From Abelmoschus esculentus (lineage: Eukaryota; Streptophyta; Magnoliopsida; Malvales; Malvaceae), in the NCBI GenBank assembly GCA_035048815.1, contig JAUCBN010000035.1, forward strand, positions 9,002,501 to 9,066,500: a stretch of 64,000 nucleotides of DNA. The letters run 5' to 3'. The notes under the pieces were generated by a model that had not been told where the DNA came from, did no database searches, and saw nothing but the letters and a program-made list of their open reading frames with translations. A program made the position numbers and the translations under genes. This document shows, piece by piece, positions 24,236-35,523 of the stretch; within the stretch, counting starts at the first letter, position 1; every line of letters begins with the position of its first letter.

Positions 24236-27200
24236 ACTGAAATTCTGGATTGCCCTAGTGTCTTGATCTTCGTGCTCGATTTTTCTTTTGTTTTGATGAC
24301 ATACTCACTATCTGTCAAGTTTCGTATCGAGATTTTTTTCTTTTTTTCTCCTTCTTTTTTACTTTCTTTTTTTTTCTTTTTCTTTCTTTTTGGATGATGA
24401 CACGATTCTATCCGTCTCGTTATAATTTCATCGAGGATGATGGTCTGAAATGTTGACCTCTCTAGTTCATTTTTTCTTCTTTTTCTTTTTTGTTAAAAGG
24501 TGGTACTCAACTGAGTGTTTGTGGAAGGTGCAAAGATGCAAAAAATCCTTGTTGGTGTCATCTTTATTGACCACTATCTGTCTTTTCTTGTAAGAAGATT
24601 GTTTATAAAAAAGAATGATATATGAGCATTTTCATTATGCATGTGTACATGAAGTATACTGGGATGTATAGATGCAACCTATGATGCATGAGCTTCTGTT
24701 AACCCTGTTTCAAAAATATGATGCCCCGGTTCTCATCTGGTTAACCATGTAGGCTTCGTTAACCAAAATATGTATTTTTTGATGACATCTCTGGTCAATT
24801 TTGATTTGAGCATCGATTGTTTTATTTTGCGGATAATGATGCCCCGCTCATTTTCTTTGTACTCGTCTAGATCGGTATGAAGGTTGATTGAACGTCTCTG
24901 TGTCCTAATTTTATTTTTGTGCTCGTCAGGGTACCTAAACAGAGGCTGACTCTCAGTTTTTTCAATTCTTGGGAAAATGAATTTATTTGCATATATTTCA
25001 AAATATGCAAGAAAAAACTTTGAAAAATATATGAAATTTGGAAGTTCATTGCAAAAAATATTTAAAACATATTTGCCTTCCTAAATGTCAAATGTAATGA
25101 CATATTTGCCTCAATCTGGCAAAGAAAAACTCTAATGAAGAGTATATTTAAAAGATCCTCGACAATTACGGGGATATAGGCGAATGCCTAGTCTCTTCTG
25201 ACTATCGAGCTTTCAAAAGAAACAATTCCTTTTCTAGAGGCTACCCCTTTTTGGTGGCACTCATTATCTCACTCTCACATCATGCCCCTCCTTCCCTCAT
25301 TTAAGTGTCGATCAGGCACTTCGAAGTTCGACGTTCCTTGAAGCAAGGTTAACCTTTGGGCAGAAGTGTGGTCTGAAGACAATCTTATATAGTTTGGATA
25401 TCCCTGAATGATCAAAATGGTCTTTGAAAGCTTGTAAGACCTAGATTCATGACCAATGTAAATGTATCTATGTATTTATGATCTGTGTGCACTTCTAATA
25501 TTCTTTTTTTCTTTCTTTTTTCCTTTTTTCTATTTCTTTCTTTCTTTCTTTCTCTTTTTTTTACCAAAAATGACAATCTTCAGGCCGACTTATCTCAGAT
25601 GTACTTCAATATTTACTTTTGTGTAAATCTGTGAGATCCTGAGGTATCTAAAATGAGAATTCTTTACTCATATTTCCCTCATTCTTTCTGGCTGAATTTT
25701 TGCTTCTGAATTGCTTGATCCAAATATGAAGTGTGTACAACATTGTTTCCTTCACAATTTCTTTTCCTCTTTCAAGTTTCTGGATGCGTCACCAGATTGA
25801 GGTATTTTCCGATTATTCACCGTTTGAACTCGATCATTTTTGTGCAGCTTATTGATATTGCTTGGATTTAATCGTTTATGTGATCTCTTGATATTATGTT
25901 CTGCCAAAATCCTCTTTTATTTGATTCGGAATTGTTTCGGCTTTCTGATTGTCATTCTGTTTTTTTCTTTTTTTTCTTTTTTTCTTTCTTCTTCTCTCTC
26001 TCTCTTTTGCGTGTGTCTTAGCTCCTGACTATTTGTTGTTGATAGTCCTCCGATTTCAATATCTAATTTGTTTGATCTTGCCTCTTTATTCAGATGAGGT
26101 AAGAGAATGTCATTCTTCATTCCATTCAGGAAGTCCTGAGAAGGTCTTCAGGGGATAGAAATTTAAGGTCGACTCTCGATTCAAGAATATTGAACAATAA
26201 GTGCCTGAGAAAGGATTCTCCTAAAAACGGGAACTATCCATTGTCTATTCGATCATTTTGTTCCTCTAATTGCCTTAGTAGACTAGCAGAGACTCTCATT
26301 TGTAATATCCCCGCAATATTCGGTCTCTTCTAAATATACAAAACTTTAGAGTCGGTCTTTGAGTTCGGAGAAAAGATGCTAACACATTTAAAATTCAGGA
26401 GTTTATGTGTAATGATATATACATTTGTATGTGTAAAAGTGTTTGTTATATGCACATGGGAAAGCAAAAGTTGTCCTTTAAAATGAATAAAATATTTAAA
26501 GAATCAAACAAATGTAAAAAATGGATTGAAACAAATATGCACAAAACTTTCGGTTTGAATGTTCTACTAAGGAATCAGAACCTCCCTATATCCATCTCTG
26601 TCATCATACTTCGAAACTCGGACTATCAGCTTCGACCAAACTTTGGACCTTGCTCTTCATGGCTCTGTAATTCTCGATCATATAACTTGTGCTTCCCATA
26701 CGATATTGACATCATAATTAGGTGTATATGGGTCTTTTTCGATTTGGATTGGACAAGTGTTGACAGATCTTGATGAGAATCAAGAATAACTCGGTATACG
26801 TCATAAGAATCTGAACATTGATGTTTTGTGTGACGTCTTCGAGACGATCTTTCAACTATTTTTCCCTTCTTTATGTTGCTATATGGTCCTCCATTTGCTT
26901 CCTCTAGTATCGAGTGACATGAGAATGCATGTGTGATGCAGATGCAAATGATACAAAATGTATGCAGGTAAAGGTATTAATCATTGTTGGTAATCACCCC
27001 ACTGGATTACTTTTACGGGAAATAGAGGGTCCATTATAATATTGGGGGAAACTAGTCCTATATACAAGTACTAGACCTAATTTCTATTGTATTTACGACC
27101 CTAAACTACTCGTTTGATCAAGGAATCTCTGTTACGTCATAAGCTTCGGATGAATAGCTTTAATCTCTATGGTTGACCTAATCTTCTGAACTTCAATCTT

Positions 27201-28084
27201 CAAGACCTTCTGACCTTGATTTTGGTCAAATATTACCTAAGTGACTTTGCAATGTCGGTGTTGCTAATAGTGGTTTCTTCCTTTTGATGTTATTTCCAAA
27301 ATTCTGAATAATCTCCGATAATCCTTATCAAATCAACGTTCGATATTTGACTAACTCAAACTTTGTATGGCAAATGGCATCGATTCTGTGTTTCTGACAA
27401 ACTATTTTCTTGTTTAATCTTTAGTGGTTTTCTGTTACATCTTTCACATTGGTCTGGAATCCCTGATGATCATCTCCATGTAGATCTGGGTAAAATGAAG
27501 CATTATTACCTGTTCTCGATGTATGATACTTGATTTTAACTAGACCTTTGAATGATGAGATGATACGGGTTCCGTGTCTCTAATAACCCTTTAATTAAAC
27601 CTTGGTTTCTGTTACATCCTTCACGCTCTCTTAGAATCTCGAGCTGACATTCTGATATAGACCCGGATAAATGCATGGTCATTACCTGGTGGTTTGTTGG
27701 ACGACTGTTTGGGGCTCTTCGGTTAACCTCTAACCAGTGTCTGATAAAAGGAGTCTGACAGATGTTGACCGAAACTTATTCCTTAATGGTGTCTCTGATT
27801 GATGTCTCTGATCGGTTTCTAACTATGGGGTTGAGTTTTTTAGATACCTCTCTTCCATGATGAATGTTTCATTTGTAGGATGAACCACTCGGATCAATAC
27901 CTCCTAATGTAATGCAAAATGTGATGATGTATGCAAAAAGGAAAATAAAAACATTGAGAAAACAGGTTAGTACTGGGTAAAAATAATAAACTTAAAATAA
28001 ATTTTAGAAAATTAATTTGCGTAAAAGTAAACAAAGATCGACAGTCCTAAATATCCCATCTAGTTCTCCTAGGGTATCCGCATG

Positions 28085-28560
28085 ACTCTAATGGGGCGGG
28101 TAATCTAGTTCTCTACATGCAGTGTTGGTGCTAAAAGGGGACCCGAATTGTCCGAGCTATCCTCTACTAAGAGTAGCAAGGCCCTTGAACATCACCCATT
28201 ATAGGCTCATCTTGACCGAGTTTAATTCAATGAGACCCGTTCGCTTATGCCCAAACGAAGGAACGATATCCTCACGAAAGCATAAGGTAGTGAAGCCCCG
28301 AAGGTACTTCAGCTAGGGCCCATACGAGAGAGCGATATCTCCACGAAAGCATTAGCCTTTTCCCCTCACTTAAAAAGGACGTGTTTATATGTCATTTTTA
28401 AATGCGGAAAATAAAAGCGCAAATTCAATTGAAAATTAATTTGATCGTAATTTTAGCCCGGAATCTTTAATATTCGTAAAGCGGTAATCATTTTAAAAGC
28501 TCGACTCACTTCTTTTTGTTTATAAAAACAAAAATTTTTGTCCCCAGCGGAGCCGCCATC
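28085..28560 (+). other. Conserved 3' internal block of element A
   Basis: It shares ordered blocks with 52,225-52,667 of element D: CTCTACATGCAG, TTATAGGCTCATCTTGACCG, CGAAGGTACTT and CCCCTCACTTA. It ends TCCCCAGCGGAGCCGCCATC directly before the 3' LTR. Conservation next to the LTR suggests a role in replication, such as the polypurine-tract region. It contains no long ORF. Confidence 0.7.
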
Positions 28561-29254
28561 TGTAGCGATATGAAAAATTTCACAAATATTAAATTTGCTA
28601 AAATATTCTTTTTCGATTGTGAAAAACATTTTTGATGTGTCGTTTTGAAATTAATGTCTTCCACGTGGGGGGTTTCGGTTAAAAAATGATTTTTAAAAAA
28701 TTGGAGTCGCCATCGGTCGTTTTGGTAGACTAAACATCATAAAACCAAAGATTTTATAAATTGGGGTTCGGGAGTCGGTTACGGATGAGGAAGGATTGAC
28801 ACCCCCACACCGTCCAAAATTGGTACTTTAATAATTACCGCTTCATTAATATTAAAATTTTCAGGCTAATTTGATGATCGAATCAATTTTTAATTAAACG
28901 TGCGCATTTATTTTAAAGCACCTAAACCCGAAGGTAAGCGTCTGAACCACTACCACCATATTGATACTGGCCTCGCTTATGACCGAATTTAGGGGCCTAC
29001 ATTAACAAATTAATATTCTATTCATGCAACTTAAACATAAAAATAAATTAAATACATCACATAAAAATAAATATATAAAAACATAAATACTAATTTAATA
29101 AATAAATATTAATCTAAAATATAAATAAAATTTAAATAACAAATAAAATAATAAACATTACATTTTATTAAAATAAAGTCAAAATACAACATAAAGAAAA
29201 AAATATACCTAAGAGTTCGAACGGTTAACCCCGAGTGATCTTCACCGAGATCTA

Positions 29255-30461
29255 TGTTAGGCTTGAAGTGGCTAGATGCACAACCAAATTTACTTGCCAA
29301 GTGATGGAGAATTGACCAATTTGGGTGGATATGTGTGGAAGCAAAAATATAGACAATGACACAAGGATTTATAGTGGTTCGGCCTCGCCTACATCCACTA
29401 CCTTAGCTTCCCACTAAGGATTTTCCAAATTCACTAAGAATTTCAACCTTTTGAGGCCAAAGGGATAACCTTACAATCCTAGACTCAAACCCGAATCTAG
29501 CATCCAAAGTTCACAACCCGAACTTTGGGAATTCACTCAACAAAGAGAAAACTTAGCAAACTTGTTTAATCCTTCTAATAAGGCTAATGTTTGCAATCTA
29601 AGCACTCACCCAATTCCTAATTACACTTGAGCATACATTAACATTGAGATCACAAGTGTTGTCTACCCAAAAGATGAGAATTATGCTCTAAGACAATTTC
29701 TTGATCATAATGTTGTTACAATTGAAGCATTAGTCTTCTCTTCATGCTTGAGGCTTCCTTTTATCATCCCAAATGAGCTTCTAGCCTTTGGTGACCGTTG
29801 GGATTGGTTTGGAGTCGTTTGGAGCTGATTACAAGGCTTATTTCCTCTTCTGGTGCAGGCGGTATCGAACCATGGTTCGAAACAGCTGCTTTGGGAAATA
29901 GCCGTTGACCTGCATTTATGAACAGGTATCGATACCAGTATTGATACTGCTCCTAGCCTTTGAGGGTTTTCATAAAATCTTTTTAACCGTTGGGGGTGTT
30001 TAGAAACCGGTATCGAAACAGGTATAGATACCGGTATCGAAACAGGTATAGATACCAGTATAGAAACAGATGGTATAAATACCGGTATAGAAACTGGTAT
30101 AGATACCAGTATAGAAACAAGTGGTATGGATACCGATATAGAAACTGGTATAGATACCGATATAGAAACCAAACATCACAGTGGTAAAAGGGTATCGAAC
30201 CATGGTTCGATACCACTGTGATTTTTGCCTTTGAAAACATGTCACGAAGAACAGGTATCGAAACACCTTGAAGGTATATCGGAACACTTGGGTAAAAATC
30301 ACTCATTTGATTTCTTTAACTCATTTAAAACACTTTTAAAATTTCTCAAAAACATCTTAAATATATTTTCAAGTAGTTTGGACATAAGAACCATTTTTAA
30401 AATCTTTTCAAATTAGTCCAAAACTATTTTTCAATTATTATATCAAAACATTAGTTCTACA
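29255..30461 (-). repeat. 3' LTR of the gag-only Copia element
   Basis: 1,207 bp, on the left because the element is on the minus strand. It carries the GGTATCGATACC-type repeat array (30,008-30,172) and a 48-nt hairpin sequence (30,175-30,222). Confidence 0.9.
30175..30222. promoter_or_regulatory. Perfect LTR palindrome inside a larger hairpin
   Basis: GGTATCGAACC (30,191-30,201) faces GGTTCGATACC (30,204-30,214) with two bases between. Outer arms ATCACAGT and ACTGTGAT extend the stem across a small asymmetric bulge. The same structure is at 33,484-33,531 in the other LTR. Function is unknown; it could be a protein-binding site or an RNA stem. Confidence 0.7.
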
Positions 30462-30462
30462 A

Positions 30463-30942
30463 TCTCCCCCTTTTTGGTATAATAAAACTAACTTGAAAAA
30501 TTGTTTTTGAGATTGCTCCCCCTTTGTCAAATAAACTTTGAATAAGAGAGTTAAAGACTCAAATCATTTAAGGTTCCTCTTATCCCTTTGAAAGTCTTTG
30601 AAAAGCAATTTTTCATAACATTCTCCCCCTTTTTGTTATATCAAAAATGGTTCAAACCAAATTTGAAAAACTTTAAAGCTCATAACATAGGAGAATTTAA
30701 AAGATATCAATTGTTGGAAAAATTAAATATCAAAACATTAGTTATGAAAACAAAAACTCCCCCTTACTCAAGGCATCATAAAGTGTTAGTCCAACATATA
30801 TGATAAACTAGTTGAAATAAGACAAAAAAATAAGCAAATAAACACAAATTCAACTAGAAATTTTACCACACTTGAACCGAAGGTAGGATGTGAAGCCTTC
30901 CTTCTTCAAGTGTCCTTCTTGTGTGTATGGAGCTCCCCCTTA
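30463..30942 (-). other. Main polypurine tract and four similar tracts
   Basis: On the minus strand AAAAAGGGGGAGA lies next to the 3' LTR (30,475-30,463). Similar runs of AAGGGGGAG type occur at about 30,515-30,526, 30,622-30,635, 30,757-30,765 and 30,932-30,942. Multiple polypurine tracts near the 3' LTR are, as I recall, a reported Sirevirus trait. The tract next to the LTR should prime plus-strand synthesis. Confidence 0.65.
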
Positions 30943-30989
30943 ATCTTGCACTTTGTTGCTCATATCTCCATCACACCTAAACAAGACAA

Positions 30990-32471
30990 TCAAGTAATTT
31001 TTGGTATCCAAATTGCTTTGGATCCTTTAACGTTAGTAGCACAAATTTTAGTCCCCTTAGGAATCCATCTTTCAATTTCATCCTTTTTGGTTGAAGTGAT
31101 TAGTCCTTTTGGAACCCAAACACTTCTAAAACATTTTTCATCAATAAATCTAGGGGCACTAGATTGTCTCCTGTAAAAATTTGATTTTCCCAAATTATTT
31201 TTCTTTTCAAGCTCTTTGGAAATCAAATCTTTTTCTTTCTTAAGATCATCTAGAGCCATTTGATGATCTTTTTCCATCTTTTGAAGAAAATTTTGTAAAT
31301 CGAAAACTTTAAGCTTAAAATCTTTTAATTTTGCTTCAATTTCGAAATTGGTTTTTGAAAGCAAATCATTTTCTAATTTAAGCTTTGGAATCATCTTTTT
31401 GTTTTTAGAAAATGAAGCTTTAAATTCAAAAGCCAATTTATCATAGGCTTCTTGCAACTCATCAAAAGTATATGAATTAGAAATAGATGAGTTAGAAGTT
31501 ACCTCCCCCTCATTGAGGGCCATCAAGCATAGGTTGGCTTCTTCATTTTCGGTGGAGTCATCGTCACTCCATGTAGCCACATATGCTTGCTTCTTGGAAG
31601 ATGATCCCCTTTTGATTGACTTGTGGGAGTCCTTCATCTTCTTCTTGGATTCGTGCTTTGAGGATTTTCTACTATTGTTCCTCACGAATCGATCGAAGTC
31701 AATGAAGAGTTGGGCAAGCTCTTCATCTTCTTCACTATCCTCCTCACTTGAATCTTCAAAGTGGATGCACTTGGAGGATTTTAGAGCAACGATTTTGACA
31801 TTTACACCAAGCTCTTGGACCTTTTTCTTCCCCATCGCTCTAATCTCTTCCTTCTTCTTCTCCTCTTGTCTTCCTTTGATCATAATTTGATGTGTGAGGA
31901 GTGACCCCATGAGTTCATCAAGCTTGAGTGTCTTTAGATTTTTGGCTTCGATGATGGCGGTCCTTTTTGAGTCCCATGACTCGGGAAGGGAATAAATGAG
32001 CTTACGAACAAGCTTCTCTTCCGGAATGATCTCTCCATATCCTCTAAGTCCATTGGTGATGGTGGAGAATCGATCGAACATCTTTGCTATGTCCTCTTTC
32101 GGATTCATCTTGAAGTTCTCATACTCTTGGTTGAGGAGTTCAATCTTGGTTTCCTTTACTTCGTTTGTTCCTTCGTATGTAACTTCTAGCTTGTCCCAAA
32201 CTTCCTTGGCACTATCACAAGAAGATATCTTCTCATAGATGCTTGGATGGAATGCACAAACAAGAATGTGCAAGGCTTTGTGATTAAGCACCATCTTCTT
32301 GCGATCTTCTACGCTCCATTCTGCCTTTATTCCTTTTGGCACAAATGGTCTATCTTCAACTATATCCCATAGCTTGTAGTCTCTAGAATTGATGAAATAG
32401 TTTATCCTTATCTTCCATTGGGAGTAGTTGGACCCATCAAAGAAAGGTGGCTTGTCAATGGATTGAGCCAT
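30990..32471 (-). CDS. Gag polyprotein of the gag-only Copia element
   Basis: An intact 493-codon ORF. I chose the ATG at 32,471 (MAQSIDKPPFFDGSNYSQWK) because it begins the plant Copia gag domain; the frame is open further upstream into the LTR but without family similarity. Residues 1-180 fit the UBN2/Retrotran_gag_2 fold, with LEVTYEGT and YEN-F-M motifs. An acidic stretch (EEDSEEDEEL) and a Lys/Ser-rich stretch follow. The C-terminal third (about residues 300-415) is rich in heptad-like Leu/Lys/Glu and probably a coiled coil, a feature of Sirevirus gags. I see no CCHC zinc knuckle, which normally sits before the acidic AYVATWSDDDS segment. The frame ends shortly after repeated W-x-P-K motifs where pol would start. 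Confidence 0.85.
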   Translation of the reverse strand: MAQSIDKPPFFDGSNYSQWKIRINYFINSRDYKLWDIVEDRPFVPKGIKAEWSVEDRKKMVLNHKALHILVCAFHPSIYEKISSCDSAKEVWDKLEVTYEGTNEVKETKIELLNQEYENFKMNPKEDIAKMFDRFSTITNGLRGYGEIIPEEKLVRKLIYSLPESWDSKRTAIIEAKNLKTLKLDELMGSLLTHQIMIKGRQEEKKKEEIRAMGKKKVQELGVNVKIVALKSSKCIHFEDSSEEDSEEDEELAQLFIDFDRFVRNNSRKSSKHESKKKMKDSHKSIKRGSSSKKQAYVATWSDDDSTENEEANLCLMALNEGEVTSNSSISNSYTFDELQEAYDKLAFEFKASFSKNKKMIPKLKLENDLLSKTNFEIEAKLKDFKLKVFDLQNFLQKMEKDHQMALDDLKKEKDLISKELEKKNNLGKSNFYRRQSSAPRFIDEKCFRSVWVPKGLITSTKKDEIERWIPKGTKICATNVKGSKAIWIPKIT

Positions 32472-32549
32472 GGAATGTTGGTTGATCGTAAATTGGTCGA
32501 GCTCTCCGGATCTTCTCAATAGGATGTTAATCCTCCTCGATTGAGCCTC

Positions 32550-32561
32550 GCTCTGATACCA
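32550..32561 (-). other. Primer binding site, initiator tRNA-Met
   Basis: The minus strand reads TGGTATCAGAGC two bases inside the 5' LTR end. This is complementary to the 3' end of initiator tRNA-Met, the standard Copia primer. Confidence 0.9.
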
Positions 32562-32563
32562 AT

Positions 32564-33770
32564 TGTTAGGCTTGGAGTGGCTAGATGCACAACTAAATTT
32601 ACTTGCCAAGTGATGGAGAATTGACCAATTTGGGTGAATATGTGTGGAAGCAAAAATATAGACAATGACACAAGGATTTATAGTGGTTCGGCCTCGCCTA
32701 CATCCACTATCTTAGCTTCCCACTAAGGATTTTCCAAATTCACTAAGAATTTCAACCTTTTGAGACCAAAGGGATAACCTTACAATCCTAGACTCAAACC
32801 CGAATCTAGCATCTAAAGTTCACAACCCGAACTTTGAGAATTCACTTAACAAAGAGAAAACTTAGCAAACTTGTTTAATCCTTCTAATAAGGCTAATGTT
32901 TGCAATCTAAGCACTCACCCAATTCCTAATTACACTTGAGCATACATTAACATTGAGATCACAAGTGTTGTCTACCCAAAAGATGAGAATTATGCTCTAA
33001 GACAATTTCTTGATCATAATGTTGTTACAATTGAAGCATTAGTCTTCTCTTGATACTTGAGGCTTCCTTTTATCATCCTAAATGAGCTTCTAGACGTTGA
33101 TGACCGTTGGGATTGGTTTGGAGCCGTTTGGAGCTGATTACAAGGCTTATTTCCTCTTCTGGTGCAGGCGGTATCGGACCATGGTTCGAAACAGCTGCTT
33201 TGGGAAATAGCCGTTGACCTGCATTTATGAACAGGTATCGATACCAGTATTGATACTGCTCCTAGCCTTTGAGGGTTTTCATAAAATCTTTTTGACCGTT
33301 GGGGGTGTTTAGAAACCGGTATCGAAACAGGTATAGATACCGGTATTGAAATAGGTATAGATACCGGTATAGAAATAGATGGTATAGATACCGGTATAGA
33401 AACTAGTACAGATACCAGTATAGAAACAAGTGGTATGGATACCGGTATAGAAACTGGTATAGATACCGGTATAGAAACCAAACATCACAGTGGTGAAAGG
33501 GTATCGAACCATGGTTCGATACCACTGTGATTTTTGCCTTTGAAAACATGTCACGAAGAACAGGTATCGAAACACCTTGAAGGTGTATCGAAACACTTGG
33601 ATAAAAATCACTCATTTGGTTTCTTTAACTCATTTAAAACACTTTTAAACTTTCTCAAAAACATCTTAAATATATTTTCAAGTAGTTTGGACATAAGAAC
33701 CATTTTTAAAATCTTTTCAAATTAGTCCAAAACTATTTTTCAATTATTATATCAAAACATTAGTTCTACA
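32564..33770 (-). repeat. 5' LTR of the gag-only Copia element
   Basis: 1,207 bp, same length as the other LTR. It carries the GGTATAGATACC repeat array at 33,317-33,481 and the hairpin at 33,484-33,531. Confidence 0.9.
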
Positions 33771-34211
33771 ATCTACCACGACCCCTCCAAAATTTTTAAC
33801 TAAATCAAATCTTAAAAATATGACCTGATCGAACCACCCAAAATTTGGGGAGAGCTAAGCTAACAAATTAGGATCATAGGGTACTACCCTCACCCAATTG
33901 GTTCTCCTTCAAAAGGCTCTCCATCCCCTCCTTTTATAGGCAATGAGAGAGGGAAAAGTGGGGTTTCTCATTAATATGGGATTCTAACCCCACATCAACT
34001 TTTTCTTTCATTTCCTTCTTCTTCTTCTTCTTCTTTCTTTTTTATTTTTTCTCTCTTTTTTTTTCTCTTTCTATTAATAATATGATTACTACAATAATAC
34101 TACAAATACTAAAATCCGATTAAAAATGAGTGATTACAGTAACAATAATAAAAATTGTAAGAAACTAAAAGAAGTCACTATTACAAATCTCCGGCAGCGA
34201 TGCTAAAAACT

Positions 34212-35518
34212 TGTTGTGTGTTTTAAGTGCTTCGTAATTACGTGAAAGTGTACACGTTTCAAGTTATAGTATAAAAAGTTATCATCCCCATAGGGATTGA
34301 TGCTTCTTCCGGAATCTAATTTCTTGTACTAAAAATAAAGACACAAATGCTTATAGAATTAATATTTAATTGAAATTAATAAAATAAACAAGTAAAATAA
34401 ATTGGAGTAATCAATAAGAAAGATTAGGCTGAGTTATCTTGAATTATGGAATGATGGACAAATAAATTCTTCCTTGAAAGTGGGTGCTCACACTGCTCAA
34501 CTCATTCCGATAATTGGGCTCGTCAGATTGCCTAGTTAGTTCTTCGAATGCCTTGGCAATTGCAATGAGGGAATTGCTCAGGCAATTTGAGCGACTATCC
34601 TCAAGGTTCGGCAAAGCGTTCTTTAGTGGTCCCCGTTATCCCTAACCTGAGAATCTGTTAATTGTACAACCCTTGAAGATACATCCCTGCGTTAATCAAT
34701 CGTCTACAACAACTATCTTGTGTTTCTATTAGCCGTTGAAATTTTGCACTTATCCCTAAGCTGGATTAGTTCTCACATACTTGGATCAAATCATGCTTAT
34801 TTATTTCGTGAATCTAATTTTCCCGAATCTAGATAAATGGATTGTTTATCAAGGTCCTTTCTTAATTCTCTCGTAAACTAAATAATTACCTAGAATAGAA
34901 AACCTCAATTAAGAACACTCAAAAGATTAGATAGAATTCAATTATAATCAAACATTAAAACAAAATAACCCAAGCCATCTTTAAGTTAGTTCATGGTTGG
35001 GTAAAACATCCATAAAAATATCTTCTCATCAGTCAAATAAAACAAGAAAAAGAAGAAAGTAATTGGCAGCCCCTTTGTGTCACTCTCTCTCACGATTGGT
35101 TCCCCTTACTCTGGAAGATATCTTCCCTTTTTATAGGATCTTGCTTGGTCAAATTATTTGATGATAATTAATTTGATAAATAAATAATTATCTCTTTAGA
35201 GGTCTCAAATTAATTCAAATCTTTATTTTCCATATCAAATCTAATCTTCTAGAATCTTTCCATGTCTTTTAAAATCAACTTTATCTCCTTGTGATTCCTT
35301 CTAAATTGTCATCAAAAGATTCAAATCCTACAAATAAGGAAACACACAATCACAATATTCTTTTCCACGCCATTAACTGAAATATAAATTAAATGCAACA
35401 ATTAAAGAAATTATATCAATATGTATGGACGATTAATAATGCAACTAATGTTATGCTTAATTCTAACAATAATAAGAGTAAAAATGGCAATAAAAATAAT
35501 ACTTTTGGACACTCATCA
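34212..35518 (+). repeat. 3' LTR of element X
   Basis: 1,307 bp, from TGTTGTGTGTTTTAAG to CACTCATCA. It is preceded by CCGGCAGCGATGCTAAAAAC. A candidate TATA box (TTTTTATAGGATC) lies at about 35,129. Target duplication CTCAT follows at 35,519. No coding sequence. Confidence 0.8.
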
Positions 35519-35523
35519 CTCAT

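Larger units (their letters stand above)
22888..28560 (+). mobile_element. Internal domain of LTR element A, non-coding (LARD-like)
   Basis: This 5.7-kb stretch lies between the two LTR ends of A. No ORF resembles gag, protease, reverse transcriptase, integrase or RNase H; the longest open frame is about 120 codons and unrecognised. It begins with two minisatellites, continues with long TTTCTTTT pyrimidine tracts (24,330-24,395; 25,500-25,560; 25,960-26,010) and ATG/GATG-rich sequence. It ends with a block conserved in element D (28,085-28,560). A TG...CA LTR element with a large non-coding interior is best called a LARD, which needs proteins in trans. Whether its partner is Ty3 or Copia cannot be told here. 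Confidence 0.7.
29255..33770 (-). mobile_element. Gag-only Sirevirus-like Copia retrotransposon (TR-GAG type)
   Basis: This 4,516-bp element is complete in structure: two 1,207-bp LTRs (29,255-30,461 and 32,564-33,770), ends TG...CA in element orientation, and 5-bp duplications ATCTA at 29,250-29,254 and 33,771-33,775. A PBS matching initiator tRNA-Met (TGGTATCAGAGC, minus strand, 32,561-32,550) lies next to the 5' LTR, and a polypurine tract lies next to the 3' LTR. By eye I count about 32 LTR mismatches and no indels, about 97.3% identity, so insertion was fairly recent. The 2.1-kb interior codes only for gag. Protease, integrase, reverse transcriptase and RNase H are absent, so it depends on a partner. 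Its LTR resembles that of the Sirevirus-like element at 53,092. Confidence 0.9.
28561..34138 (+). repeat. 3' LTR of element A, interrupted by a Copia element
   Basis: It starts TGTAGCGATATG and contains GGAGTCGCCATCGGTCG, GTTCGGGAGTCGGTTACGG and the CACACCGTCC block. It is broken at 29,254 by the gag-only Copia element and resumes at 33,776 through to GAGTGATTACA at 34,138. Without the insertion it is about 1.06 kb. A candidate TATA box (CTTTTATAGGC) lies at 33,931. Confidence 0.75.
22498..35518 (+). mobile_element. LTR retrotransposon X with nested elements
   Basis: Outer element of the nest. It begins TGTTGCGTGTTTTAAG and ends GGACACTCATCA (TG...CA), flanked by CTCAT at 22,493-22,497 and 35,519-35,523. 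Removing it rejoins the LINE reading frame (...LAEYE before, KSSRKK after), so it inserted into the LINE. Only 201 bp of its 5' LTR, a short 3' internal end (34,139-34,211, with CCGGCAGCGATGC) and a complete 3' LTR survive. Most of the internal domain was lost around the insertion of element A. No coding sequence remains. Confidence 0.8.

Noticed and set aside
24170..26158. Phe/Ser-rich plus-strand ORFs and their Glu/Lys-rich antisense frames
   Set aside because: They come from TTTCTTTT pyrimidine tracts in the non-coding interior of element A.
29705..30302. ORFs rich in VSIPVSIPV or YRYRN repeats in both LTRs of the gag-only Copia element
   Set aside because: These arise from the GGTATCGATACC-type motif array in the LTR, are open in several frames, and lie outside gag.
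30910..32238. Plus-strand ORFs over the gag of the Copia element
   Set aside because: They are antisense shadows of the minus-strand gag ORF, which matches a known domain.
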